The notes under the pieces are model-generated. The model searched no databases, was not told where the DNA came from, and saw only the letters and a list, made by a program, of their open reading frames with translations. DNA of 64,000 bases from Vibrio panuliri (GTDB taxonomy: Bacteria > Pseudomonadota > Gammaproteobacteria > Enterobacterales > Vibrionaceae), in assembly GCF_009938205.1 (NCBI RefSeq), contig NZ_AP019655.1:868001-932000 (forward strand). Reading direction: 5' to 3'. Made by a program: the position numbers and the translations under genes. Numbering within the stretch: position 1 is the stretch's first letter; each line of letters begins with the position of its first letter. This document shows, piece after piece, positions 52,867-61,691 of this stretch.

Positions 52867-52888
52867 CACTTGATAATTTTATTATTAA
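52867..52888. promoter_or_regulatory. Candidate LuxR/HapR/SmcR-type binding site upstream of phaB
   Basis: The 22-bp segment with core TTGATAATTTTAT-TATTAA matches 16 of 22 positions of the Vibrio LuxR/HapR consensus (TTATTGATAA-ATTTATCAATAA), all mismatches but one lying in the outer left end or right arm. It is about 370 bp upstream of phaB. AT-rich sequence makes chance matches likely. Confidence 0.35.
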
Positions 52889-53009
52889 TCGACAGCATGA
52901 ATTATCGCAGCAAATATAAACAACCCCTGTTTTAAACAATTATTTAGTCACTCAATACGTCACTAATAATCCTCAATTATGTGTTTTAAAAATAGAATTG
53001 TTATTTATA

Positions 53010-53081
53010 CCTAGATGACTTCAAGATGCAGGATTCAGAGCGTTGTCATTGACTAGAGCTCAAGGAAAACGACGTGGAAAT
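53010..53081. repeat. Vibrio-type intergenic repeat remnant, copy B
   Basis: CTAGATGACTTCAAGATGCA, GGATTCAGAGCG, CTCAAGGAAAAC and GACGTGGAAA form the fuller copy of the repeat also found at 46018-46085. It lies just before the RND operon terminator. Confidence 0.6.
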
Positions 53082-53091
53082 CGAGACACAT

Positions 53092-53117
53092 AAAAAAACC
53101 CAGCGCTGGGCTGGGTT
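53092..53117 (-). terminator. Terminator of the RND efflux operon
   Basis: AACCCAGC and GCTGGGTT form an 8-bp stem with a 5-nt loop, followed on the minus strand by seven T. Confidence 0.9.
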
Positions 53118-53142
53118 GGCAAATTCGAATCGGATAAATCCT

Positions 53143-56100
53143 TTAGGCAGTGGATGGTTTGATTCGATATACAATGGCAAACAACACTGGCACTACAATC
53201 AGTGTCAGAATAGTAGCAAAGCCGAGGCCTGCCATTATTGTGATCGCCATTGAGCCAAAAAATGCATCAGATACGAGAGGTAACATCCCTAATATGGTGG
53301 TAATAGCCGCCATACTGACGGGTCTAACTCTCGATATAGCACTGTCATAGACCGCTTGATATTTCTCTTTCCCGCAACTTAACTCAAGGTTAATTTGGTC
53401 AAGTAAAACAATGCCGTTTTTCAAGATCATTCCACTTAAGCTTAGTAGACCAAGGAAGGCTGTAAAGCTAAACGGCATGTTTGTAGACAAAAGTCCAATA
53501 GAGACGCCGATAATAGATAGGGGCACAGTCATCCATATCACCAATGGCTTACGCACAGAGTTAAATAGCAACATGGTAATGATGAACATGAGCAAATAAC
53601 CCATTGGCAAGGACCCAAATAGTGCATCTTGAGCATCTTTTGAGGATTCATACTCGCCACCCCATGTAATCGCATAACCTTGAGGTAACTCTAAAGATTC
53701 AACTCGCGGCTTAATACGTTTAAACAATGCGTCCGCAGTTTCATCCCCCAACACATCGTGGTCAGCGAGCACCGTAAGTGTGCGTTTTCTATCACGGCGT
53801 TGAATCAATGGCTCTTGCCACTCTAAAGTAACCCCATCAATCACCTGTTCAATTGGAACATATATCTGTAGCGTTGGGCTCCATAACTTAGCATTCGCCA
53901 AAGATTCAAAATCAACTCTTTCTTGCTCAGGCAAGCGTGCAACAATCGGCAGTCGATGCGTCCCATCTCTAAGTACACCTATGTTTGAGCCACCAAATGC
54001 CATTTGCAAAGTTTCAGAAAGATCTTGTTTTGAGATGCCCAAACGTCGTGCTTTAGATTCGTTAAAGACAGGCACTATTTCTTTGGTTCTCTCGCGCCAG
54101 TCATGGCGCACGTTGCGCGCTCCTGGGTCATCAAGCAGAATATCCTCGACTTGTATCGCGAGTGAACGCAACACTTGCGGATCCGCCCCCGTGATACGAA
54201 CTTCAATTTTGGACGCCGGAGACGGACCAAACTCCATCAACTTGAACTGAAATGAAGGCTTGTTAAACCGAAGTGGCAGTTCTTTATCTAACAGACGCAA
54301 TACCTCAAACATTGATTGTCTATCGATAGTTCGTACCTGCAACTGAGCATAGGCTTCATAGCTCTTTTCTGGTTGATAAGTAAGGGCAAAGCGTTGCAAA
54401 CCTTGTCCTGTAGATGAGGTCACAAACTCGACATTATCTTGTTCACGAATGTAGCGCTCGACTTGTTGTACTTGTTGCACCGTTCTTCGAATATCGGTGC
54501 CCTCAGGCATCCATACATCGACATAGAACATCGGTGTATTTGATGGTGGGAAGAACGATTGTTTCACCATAGTAAAGCCAGCGATTGCTGAAACCAAAAG
54601 AGCAAGCATGGTCGCTACCGTCAGCCAACGAAAACGCAGTGCATAAGTTAATGCAGCACCAAAAATCGTAAACAACATCCCTTTGTAAGGGTCGTCTTGA
54701 TTCTCTGTCGTTTGTGTTAACTGCTCCTTAAACAGTAGGTCAGCAAGGAACGGAGTTAGCGTAATTGCGGTCACCCAACTCAAGAACAACGAGAAACACA
54801 ACACCCAGAACAGCGACCCCATAAACTCGCCCGTGGCATCAGAGGATAAACCAATAGGCGCAAAAGCGGTGATCGCGATAATGGTCGCACCTAACAGCGG
54901 CCATTGCGTTTGCTTAACGATGTTCTTTGCCGCGAGTAACTTAGACTGCCCTCGTTTCATTCCAACGAGTATTCCTTCCACGACAACAATCGCGTTATCC
55001 ACCAGCATACCCAGTGCGATGATCAATGCCCCAAGTGAGATTCGATGTAACTCTATCTCAAACTGGTTCATCAAAATAAAGGTCCCAAATACGGTGAGCA
55101 GTAGAACCAAGCCAATAATAATGCCGCTACGCGCGCCCATAGTGAACAGCAGTACCACAATGACGATTGCGACCGCTTCCGCCAAGCTAATTACGAAATC
55201 AAAGACCGACTTATCGACTTCCATTGATTGATTGTAGAAATAGTTGAGGCTAATTCCCGCAGGTTTGATTGACTCAAGTTGATCAATTTTTGCTTCAATA
55301 GCTTTACCTACATCGACTACATTGACGCCGGATGAAAATGAAATCGCGAGGTTTATCGCAGGCTCACCGTTAAATGTCAGCACGTTTGTGGGCTTTTCTT
55401 GCACTCCCCTTGTCACCTTTGCGACATCTTTTAGGCGAATCAGATTCCCTGTGTCTCTACCATGAATAATAAGATCTTCCAGTTGCTGCTCACTGGTCAT
55501 AGTACCGCTCGGGCGAATTGTTAGGCTCTCTCCATTTACCATCACCTCACCAGCAGATTGAACACTGTTTTGTCGACTTAACAGATTCACTACCGTCGAC
55601 ATATCTAGGTTAAACGCCGCCAATTGCTCCAACGAGACTTCAACAAACAGTTGTTCTTGTTGAGCTCCTGCAATTGAGACCTTCCCTACGCCATCCACCA
55701 GTTCCAGATCACGACGCAAATAGTCAGCATAACGCTTTAACTCGATATAGTCGTACCCATCCCCCGTTAACATCAGCATGATTCCGTAAACATCCCCAAA
55801 ATCATCCATAACCTGAACAGAGGTCACTCCGCTTGGTAAACTCGGTTTTAGGTCATTGATTTTACGACGCATTTCATCCCAAATCTGAGGTAACTCATCA
55901 GGACCATAAGTCATCTCCATTGCCACTTTAATCTGTGACATGCCATTAGAAGACGTTGAGGTGACCTTATCGATATAAGGTAGCTTGCGGATTTCTTGCT
56001 CAAGTGGGTATGTAAGTTCCTCTTCCACCTCTTGAGAGTTCGCCCCTGGGTAGGTTGAAATAATCATCGCTTCTTTAATCGTAAAGGCGGGATCTTCTAA

Positions 56101-56202
56101 ACGTCCCAGTTCCATAAACGATATCAACCCACCAACAGCGAGAATAACCAAAAACAGCCAACTGATGACCTTATTTTTAATCGAGTACTCAGCAATGTTC
56201 AC
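53143..56202 (-). CDS. RND-family multidrug efflux permease
   Basis: This 1019-aa inner-membrane proton antiporter of the AcrB-like superfamily has the duplicated layout of twelve helices and two large periplasmic loops. TM4 carries LGMLVDNAIVVVEG, so the usual Asp-Asp proton pair is Asp-Asn, a variant seen in this subfamily. The GTG start overlaps the stop of the adaptor gene (GTGA), with AAAGGAG upstream, so translation is coupled. No outer-membrane TolC-type gene is adjacent, so TolC elsewhere should complete the pump. Substrates are unknown. Confidence 0.93.
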   Translation of the reverse strand: MNIAEYSIKNKVISWLFLVILAVGGLISFMELGRLEDPAFTIKEAMIISTYPGANSQEVEEELTYPLEQEIRKLPYIDKVTSTSSNGMSQIKVAMEMTYGPDELPQIWDEMRRKINDLKPSLPSGVTSVQVMDDFGDVYGIMLMLTGDGYDYIELKRYADYLRRDLELVDGVGKVSIAGAQQEQLFVEVSLEQLAAFNLDMSTVVNLLSRQNSVQSAGEVMVNGESLTIRPSGTMTSEQQLEDLIIHGRDTGNLIRLKDVAKVTRGVQEKPTNVLTFNGEPAINLAISFSSGVNVVDVGKAIEAKIDQLESIKPAGISLNYFYNQSMEVDKSVFDFVISLAEAVAIVIVVLLFTMGARSGIIIGLVLLLTVFGTFILMNQFEIELHRISLGALIIALGMLVDNAIVVVEGILVGMKRGQSKLLAAKNIVKQTQWPLLGATIIAITAFAPIGLSSDATGEFMGSLFWVLCFSLFLSWVTAITLTPFLADLLFKEQLTQTTENQDDPYKGMLFTIFGAALTYALRFRWLTVATMLALLVSAIAGFTMVKQSFFPPSNTPMFYVDVWMPEGTDIRRTVQQVQQVERYIREQDNVEFVTSSTGQGLQRFALTYQPEKSYEAYAQLQVRTIDRQSMFEVLRLLDKELPLRFNKPSFQFKLMEFGPSPASKIEVRITGADPQVLRSLAIQVEDILLDDPGARNVRHDWRERTKEIVPVFNESKARRLGISKQDLSETLQMAFGGSNIGVLRDGTHRLPIVARLPEQERVDFESLANAKLWSPTLQIYVPIEQVIDGVTLEWQEPLIQRRDRKRTLTVLADHDVLGDETADALFKRIKPRVESLELPQGYAITWGGEYESSKDAQDALFGSLPMGYLLMFIITMLLFNSVRKPLVIWMTVPLSIIGVSIGLLSTNMPFSFTAFLGLLSLSGMILKNGIVLLDQINLELSCGKEKYQAVYDSAISRVRPVSMAAITTILGMLPLVSDAFFGSMAITIMAGLGFATILTLIVVPVLFAIVYRIKPSTA

Positions 56203-57254
56203 AGTTGTACTCCTTTAAGATTGATACCCGGACGTAATTTACGAATGTTTGAGTTGATAATGACATCCCCTTGTTTCACTCCTGACGAGACAATTGCTCC
56301 TGAACCGACAATTTGATCCACGATTATCCGATGTCGTTGGGCGGTGTTATCCACCGACTTCCAGACATAAAATTCAGACTTGGCGGTACCACTATCTATC
56401 GCCGTCATTGGTACAAGGTAACCTTGTTGAACATTCATCCCAGCTGCTGCCATATCAACGAACACTGACGCACTAGTACCAGGTAAAATCGTTGGTGTGA
56501 CTTGAGCCCGCTCTAACCAAAACTCATAAGACTGAGTCTGTGGGTGCAACTCGCTAGTATGTTCTAAGTAACGCATCGAATAGCGCTGCTCGCTCCCAGC
56601 AAAAGCAACTTCTGGGTGATAATTGCGGGCACGTGCACTTGGAGTCATCATGGCAAGTACACTGTCTGAAACGTTGATTTTCACCTGAAGTCGACTTTCC
56701 CGATATAAACTCAACACGCTTTCACCCAGAGCAACACTCTCATGGTTCTTTTTGCCGACAGCGGAAACAACGCCGTCAAACGGCGCTTTAAGCCGCGTGT
56801 ATTTCAATTGCGTTAATGCTGTCAGACGATTTGCTTGCGCCAGTTTGAAGGTCGCCGTTAACTCGTCATATTCCGCATCAGATATCATTTTGCGTGTCAG
56901 TAAGTCCTTGCCACGATCAAGTTGGCGTTGAGCAAGATCGAATCGAGCTTGAGCATTGTTTAATTGCTGCTGGTAACGATTGTCATCGACCGCTGCGAGA
57001 GTTTGCCCTTGCTTAACTTTGTCACCCTCTTTGACAAACACAGCACTCAACTCACCATCCACTCTAAACGCAAGTGGTGTAACATCGGCAGGTTCGACAA
57101 CCCCATTAAACACTCGGAATTGCGATGAAATTGGCTCGCTAACTTGAATCATATCAACAACCAAACTCGGCTTTTCGCGATGAACAGTCTCGACTTGGCA
57201 ACCAGCCAAAACGCCAGTGGTGATCAGCAACAGAGAAGTTTTAAATAAATTCAT
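56199..57254 (-). CDS. RND efflux membrane-fusion lipoprotein, adaptor 2
   Basis: This 351-aa periplasmic adaptor (HlyD/AcrA type) has a lipobox LAGC (Cys at about 19), a split biotinyl-lipoyl domain (VFVKEGDKVKQGQTLAAVDD and APFDGVVSAVG), a helical hairpin between them and beta-barrel domains. The ATG at 57254 begins one base after the upstream adaptor stop, with AGGGA before it; an upstream in-frame extension overlaps the other gene and is rejected. It works with the RND permease and a second adaptor. Confidence 0.92.
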   Translation of the reverse strand: MNLFKTSLLLITTGVLAGCQVETVHREKPSLVVDMIQVSEPISSQFRVFNGVVEPADVTPLAFRVDGELSAVFVKEGDKVKQGQTLAAVDDNRYQQQLNNAQARFDLAQRQLDRGKDLLTRKMISDAEYDELTATFKLAQANRLTALTQLKYTRLKAPFDGVVSAVGKKNHESVALGESVLSLYRESRLQVKINVSDSVLAMMTPSARARNYHPEVAFAGSEQRYSMRYLEHTSELHPQTQSYEFWLERAQVTPTILPGTSASVFVDMAAAGMNVQQGYLVPMTAIDSGTAKSEFYVWKSVDNTAQRHRIIVDQIVGSGAIVSSGVKQGDVIINSNIRKLRPGINLKGVQL

Positions 57255-57255
57255 G

Positions 57256-58332
57256 CTAAATCCCTGCCTCTTTCTGCCACGCTTTAACTTGTTGACCGTG
57301 AGCCAACTGTGCGACACCCGCTTCAACAATTAGATCACCGCCGCTTAGACCTTCGACAATAAGCCCCTCATCGTTAAGAACAACCTCCACAGATTCAATG
57401 GTTTTTGACTCTGGTATAAATCGAAACAGCTTCCCTGAGTGGTCAGTGCGACTGATCCACGCTGTATCTGCCATCTTGTATCCCAGACCTGTAGTCGGGT
57501 TAGGTAATTGAACCTGTGCCGTCATACCTGAAAAGAGATTGAGCTCCGTGGGACGTACAATGGTCGCGGTCGCTCGAAAACTGTTGATGTCTAGGTCTGG
57601 TTGAGTGGAGATTTCTTTGAACTGCGCAGGAATGATCACGGAGCGATGAATATCCATAACAACGCCAAGATCAGAACTCGCAATATGTTGTAATCCGTAC
57701 CTTTCGACGTAGCTTACTGGCACACTAAACACTACATCCATTACATCGTTATTGATCAGATTGAGTACGGGTTGATTATTGGCAACAACCTGATGTTCTT
57801 TTACCCAAGACCAAGACACCACTCCATCAAATGGTGCGGTAATTTTGGTATAGGCGAGGTTTGTCTTGGCTTGAGCTAAAGCGGCACTAGTGGCTTTAAA
57901 ATCAGCTTCTCGCTGATCGAACACATCCGCACTAATCAGTTTCTGTTTATACAGCGCTAAAGCGCGTTGGAACGCAGTAGACGCCAACTCATACTCAGCC
58001 TGCTTAGCATCTAACGCAAGTTGATAGTCAGTAGGATCCAGTTCTGCTAGCAGCGCTCCCGCTGTCACTTGCTCACCCATTTTTACTTTTATTTGCGCGA
58101 TTTCACCCGCGACTTGAAACGAAAGTGTCGCTCGGTCGGTCGCGTCTATCTCAGCAATAAATGAATCAAGCTTTGGCACGTCGATATCAGGTATTTCTAA
58201 CAACTTGACTGGCTGTACCACATTGCGTGGCTCTTCCGAGTTTGCGGGAGTACAGCCAACAACAAACAGGCCAAACGCGGCAATACTGAAGCAGCGAATG
58301 AAATGGGTCGATATAAATGTCCTTTTGGGCAT
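57256..58332 (-). CDS. RND efflux membrane-fusion lipoprotein, adaptor 1
   Basis: This adaptor of about 358 aa has a lipobox VVGC, the lipoyl half-motifs VKMGEQVTAGALLAELDP and APFDGVVSWSW, a coiled hairpin and C-terminal barrel domains. It is the first gene of a three-gene operon with a second, different adaptor and the permease; two distinct adaptors per pump is less common than one. The start is uncertain: I chose the ATG at 58332; ATGs at 58347 and 58359 are also in frame, the latter lying inside the operator-like dyad. Confidence 0.88.
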   Translation of the reverse strand: MPKRTFISTHFIRCFSIAAFGLFVVGCTPANSEEPRNVVQPVKLLEIPDIDVPKLDSFIAEIDATDRATLSFQVAGEIAQIKVKMGEQVTAGALLAELDPTDYQLALDAKQAEYELASTAFQRALALYKQKLISADVFDQREADFKATSAALAQAKTNLAYTKITAPFDGVVSWSWVKEHQVVANNQPVLNLINNDVMDVVFSVPVSYVERYGLQHIASSDLGVVMDIHRSVIIPAQFKEISTQPDLDINSFRATATIVRPTELNLFSGMTAQVQLPNPTTGLGYKMADTAWISRTDHSGKLFRFIPESKTIESVEVVLNDEGLIVEGLSGGDLIVEAGVAQLAHGQQVKAWQKEAGI

Positions 58333-58351
58333 GTCTTGTCTACACATTTTA

Positions 58352-58372
58352 TTATACATTCGTGCAGTATAA
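58352..58372. promoter_or_regulatory. Candidate TetR-family operator
   Basis: TTATAC-N9-GTATAA is a perfect 6-bp dyad in the divergent region between the efflux operon and the TetR gene, directly at the efflux operon start. Confidence 0.6.
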
Positions 58373-58483
58373 GTATTTACATTGAGAGATCAACTATATT
58401 TTCCACTTGTACAATATATATAATGATGAAAGTTGGACTATTTTCTGGTAAAAGTAGGGCGTAATTTAGGGTTGGTATTTCAG

Positions 58484-59191
58484 ATGATCGAAAGAAAACA
58501 AGGGCGTAGAAGCGCACAGGACGCAGTCAAAACCAAAGCAGATATATTGAGAGTCGCTGCAAACATGTTTTGCGAACTTGGTTACGAACGAGTGTCATTG
58601 CGACAAATTAGCGAGCGAGCTGGTGTCTCCCATAGTTTGATCCGTCATCATTTTGGCAGTAAAGAGAAGATTTGGTACGCAATCAGCGATTGTTTACAAG
58701 AGTTTATGATTGGCTACATTCATACCATCATTGAAAACATGCCGCACAAGCTACCCGCCAATGAGAAGATGTATATTTTTGCCGTGCGCCTATTAGCACA
58801 TATGTTGGTTAGCAAGCAGCCAATTCAACTGATTGCCGATGCCGTGCGACAAGAAGATGCTTTGCTGGATTACTTCGTAGATAAGTCGGGTAAGATTCAA
58901 GCGGTTGTTGATGCCATCGCCGATGAATATAACCAAGAGCACCCACAAACACCGATCAATGTTTGGGAAATAAAGTGGCAAATGATTATGTACGCACACG
59001 GTGCTGCAAGTTTGACACCGTTTATGCTGCAAACTTGGTCTGAAGAAACTGACGATATTGAACAGTGCCTGCTAAATCACTGGCAAATGTTCAATAAAAT
59101 CATGGCGCATCGACTGCAAGTTGATCCGGACAAAGTTTTGAATCCAAAATCAATTTCTGAACTTGTATACGCCAAAGAATGCGCTCTGTAA
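58484..59191 (+). CDS. TetR-family repressor of the efflux operon
   Basis: This 235-aa regulator has an N-terminal TetR helix-turn-helix (VSLRQISERAGVSHSLIRHH, about residues 43-62) and a ligand-binding C-terminal domain. It is divergent from the RND operon, and a TTATAC-N9-GTATAA dyad lies between them, so it probably represses the pump until a substrate binds. I chose the ATG at 58484; the frame opens 51 bp earlier with a TTG and an implausible hydrophobic leader. It ends in a strong shared terminator. Confidence 0.9.
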   Translation: MIERKQGRRSAQDAVKTKADILRVAANMFCELGYERVSLRQISERAGVSHSLIRHHFGSKEKIWYAISDCLQEFMIGYIHTIIENMPHKLPANEKMYIFAVRLLAHMLVSKQPIQLIADAVRQEDALLDYFVDKSGKIQAVVDAIADEYNQEHPQTPINVWEIKWQMIMYAHGAASLTPFMLQTWSEETDDIEQCLLNHWQMFNKIMAHRLQVDPDKVLNPKSISELVYAKECAL

Positions 59192-59204
59192 AAATGAGTC
59201 TTCG

Positions 59205-59236
59205 AGAAAAAAGCCAGCTTTTCAGCTGGCTTTTTC
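59205..59236. terminator. Bidirectional terminator between tetR-like gene and rhlE
   Basis: AAAGCCAGCT and AGCTGGCTTT pair around TTTC, flanked by an A-run and a T-run on each side of the stem. Confidence 0.93.
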
Positions 59237-59244
59237 TTTGAGAA

Positions 59245-60504
59245 TTATCGACGTTTGCCTCGATTCGCATGAATTTTCATTTTGGCTTTCATTCTTCTTT
59301 TATCCGAAGAACGACTTTTACGTTTTGGTGCTCTGTCATCAACCACTTCCTCAATCAGACTTGGTTCATAGCCTTCCAACCATTGCTGCGGCAATCGTTG
59401 ATCTAACAAACGCTCGATAGCTTCTAACAAATATTCTTCATCACGGCTCATTAGGGAAATGGCTAAGCCAGCTTTACCTGCACGTCCAGTCCGTCCAATA
59501 CGATGCACATAATCTTCCGCTTTGAAAGGCATGTCGAAGTTCACAACTTGCTCGAGTTGATTAATGTCTAAGCCACGTGCCGCAACATCCGTCGCAATCA
59601 ATGCACGTATTTTGCCTGCTTTAAAATCATCAAGCGCCTTCTGACGCGCTCCTTGGCTCTTGTCACCGTTGATTGATGCCGCTTTAATGCCATCTAATTT
59701 CAGTTCAGCCGCAAGAGCATCACTACCCTGCTTGGTTTTGGTAAATACCAAAACTTGTTGCCAGTTGCGTGAACCAATCAGGTAAGCCAAAAGCTCAGCT
59801 TTGCGCTTCTTATCAACCGGGAAAACCATTTGTTCAACCGTATCCGCAGTACTATTTTCCGCGGCAACTTGCACCTCTTCGGGATCGTTCATCATTCGGT
59901 AAGCAATGTCTTTAATCTTCTTATCGAAAGTCGCTGAAAAGAATAGCGTCTGATGCTCACGGTTCATCTTTGACAAAATACGTTTAAGATCAGGCCAGAA
60001 GCCCATATCCAACATACGGTCTGCTTCGTCTAAAACCAACGTCTGAGTGTTTTGTAAAGAGACATTTTTACAGAACATATGGTCAAGCAAACGCCCAGGT
60101 GTCGCGATTAAAATATCACAACCGCCAGCAAGGTTTTTAACTTGGACACCCATACTTGTTCCACCGTAGGCAGTCACAATCTTTAACGATGTAGACTGGG
60201 CGTAGGCAGTCAGGTTATCAAATACTTGTTGGGCAAGTTCTCGAGTTGGTACCAGAACAAGTGCGCGGACATCATTGCGCTGCGCATCACGCTCACCACC
60301 TTGCTCAAGCAAGGTTTGAATAATCGGTAAACCAAACGCAGCCGTTTTACCTGTACCAGTTTGAGCACCAGCGAGTACGTCTCTACCGTCTAGCACGTAA
60401 GGGATCGCTTGTTGCTGAATCTCGGTTGGGGTTGTAAAACCCAGTTGTGTTAATGTCTCAACTAGCTCAGTAGCCAAGCCAAGATCTGCAAATGCTTGTG
60501 ACAT
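59245..60504 (-). CDS. rhlE: DEAD-box ATP-dependent RNA helicase, RhlE-type
   Basis: This 419-aa RNA helicase has all core motifs: Q-motif (GFTTPTEIQQQAI), Walker A AQTGTGKTAAFG, PTRELAQQ, DEAD (VLDEADRMLDMGF), SAT (FFSATFD), ATDVAARGLDI and HRIGRTGRAG. The C-terminal tail is short and basic (KRKSRSSDKRRMKAKMKIHA), typical of RhlE-like proteins that remodel RNA or ribosome assembly intermediates. The paralogue assignment among DEAD proteins is by overall resemblance. Confidence 0.9.
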   Translation of the reverse strand: MSQAFADLGLATELVETLTQLGFTTPTEIQQQAIPYVLDGRDVLAGAQTGTGKTAAFGLPIIQTLLEQGGERDAQRNDVRALVLVPTRELAQQVFDNLTAYAQSTSLKIVTAYGGTSMGVQVKNLAGGCDILIATPGRLLDHMFCKNVSLQNTQTLVLDEADRMLDMGFWPDLKRILSKMNREHQTLFFSATFDKKIKDIAYRMMNDPEEVQVAAENSTADTVEQMVFPVDKKRKAELLAYLIGSRNWQQVLVFTKTKQGSDALAAELKLDGIKAASINGDKSQGARQKALDDFKAGKIRALIATDVAARGLDINQLEQVVNFDMPFKAEDYVHRIGRTGRAGKAGLAISLMSRDEEYLLEAIERLLDQRLPQQWLEGYEPSLIEEVVDDRAPKRKSRSSDKRRMKAKMKIHANRGKRR

Positions 60505-60556
60505 ATTAATTGTTACCTAATCTTTGAACGGTGTGGATTCTATACTTAAGCCACTG

Positions 60557-61159
60557 TTAGTTACCAGAGTTAACATAAAAATCCCGACTCACATTGAGTA
60601 GATTCGGATAAAAATCGTCAAACATAACCGCCAATTGCTGATAATTGGTCGCCATAGGCGTAAAGCAATCCGCGAGCGGCTGCATTCTTTCTGACCGTTG
60701 AGACATACGACTTAAGGCAAACTCTATATTGTCCAACTCTCGGTATGACTCTAACCATCGCCCTTGCCACATTCGTGTTGTCATTAACTTGTAGCGTTGA
60801 GGCACACTCACCACCTCTAACGCTTGCTCTGTCGCGATGTCTCGCTCAGCGTACTGGCAAAAGTCTCTCAGCGCTTGATTATGATACTGAGACCATTTAG
60901 TGGCTAAGAAATGATCCCACATCACATCAAGCGCAATCCCAGCAAAACGCCGCTGCTTTGCAGGAAACAGAGACTTGGCATCACGCATTACTGGATGTGC
61001 ATCAGTGAAACTGTCGACAAAGCGATGTAGTCGGATTCCACGGGCAATATTGAGTGGATATAGCTTATCAGGGTCGCCTTTAACGAAGTCACCAAGTAGG
61101 TTTCCAAGAAAACTCGAGTGGCACTTATCGGCAATGTGAAGGTGGGCAAGGAAGTTCAT
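60557..61159 (-). CDS. acpH: Acyl carrier protein phosphodiesterase
   Basis: This 200-aa enzyme removes the 4'-phosphopantetheine group from acyl carrier protein. The N-terminal NFLAHLHIA and GNLLGDFVKG motifs, with His and Asp metal ligands, the RLHRFVDSFTDAHPV segment and DVMWDHFLA match E. coli AcpH (193 aa). It belongs to the HD-like metal-dependent phosphodiesterases. It lies 52 bp upstream of rhlE and 93 bp after a 37-codon gene on the same strand. Confidence 0.94.
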   Translation of the reverse strand: MNFLAHLHIADKCHSSFLGNLLGDFVKGDPDKLYPLNIARGIRLHRFVDSFTDAHPVMRDAKSLFPAKQRRFAGIALDVMWDHFLATKWSQYHNQALRDFCQYAERDIATEQALEVVSVPQRYKLMTTRMWQGRWLESYRELDNIEFALSRMSQRSERMQPLADCFTPMATNYQQLAVMFDDFYPNLLNVSRDFYVNSGN

Positions 61160-61194
61160 AGAAACCTACGCGGTAACAAACTCCCCTAATAAAA

Positions 61195-61222
61195 GCACAA
61201 AGCCAGCGCGATTGCACTGGCT
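61195..61222 (-). terminator. Probable terminator after the 37-codon gene
   Basis: AGCCAGTGC/GCGCTGGCT (minus strand, one G-T pair) is followed by a broken T-rich stretch (TTTGTGCTTTT). It separates the small gene from acpH. Confidence 0.65.
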
Positions 61223-61252
61223 ATCTGTTTTAGGGACTATCGAGGTTGGGAG

Positions 61253-61366
61253 TTATGCTTCGTCAATGCTCTCTTCAGCATTGGTTTGATACTCCGATAG
61301 ATTAATGCCGATCTCTAACGCATCGAGCAACTCTAAGCTTTCGTCATTTAACGACTGGTCACACAT
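61253..61366 (-). CDS. Small acidic protein (37 aa)
   Basis: A perfect Shine-Dalgarno sequence AAGGAGG stands five bases before the ATG at 61366. The 37-aa product is strongly acidic (MCDQSLNDESLELLDALEIG, then NLSEYQTNAEESIDEA) with one N-terminal Cys, likely one helix and no membrane segment. It has its own candidate terminator and is divergent from tyrP. I recognise no family; the ribosome site makes translation likely. Confidence 0.7.
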   Translation of the reverse strand: MCDQSLNDESLELLDALEIGINLSEYQTNAEESIDEA

Positions 61367-61524
61367 AAGGACCTCCTTAAATCATTATTTACGCCACCAG
61401 TGAACTAGTGGTATCTCCTTTTTACCCACTTTATATGACATTTTTTTTAAAGGCAAAAGCACCAAATGCCGTGATTATGACCGACACCTCTAGCAAACGT
61501 TTGCAAACAAGAACAGCACGCCAC

Positions 61525-61542
61525 TGTAAATATAACAATACA
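61525..61542. promoter_or_regulatory. Candidate TyrR box 1 (tyrP region)
   Basis: TGTAAA-TATAAC-AATACA fits the TyrR box frame TGTAAA-N6-TTTACA with the invariant G and C 14 bp apart and four of six right-arm positions matching. Confidence 0.5.
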
Positions 61543-61671
61543 CATACGGAAACTTTAGCGTACATTTTACTTGTAATTTAGTTTTCAATATTACAAACTG
61601 AGCACCTCCTAGCCTATCGGTCTGGATTGAGCGTAAAAAACAGACAATTTTGCGCATTCACAACAAACTAC

Positions 61672-61689
61672 TGTAAAGAATAATATACA
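61672..61689. promoter_or_regulatory. Candidate TyrR box 2 at the tyrP start
   Basis: TGTAAA-GAATAA-TATACA again matches the left arm fully with the right arm changed at two positions or fewer. It ends two bases before the tyrP ATG, so binding would block initiation. Confidence 0.5.
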
Positions 61690-61691
61690 AA

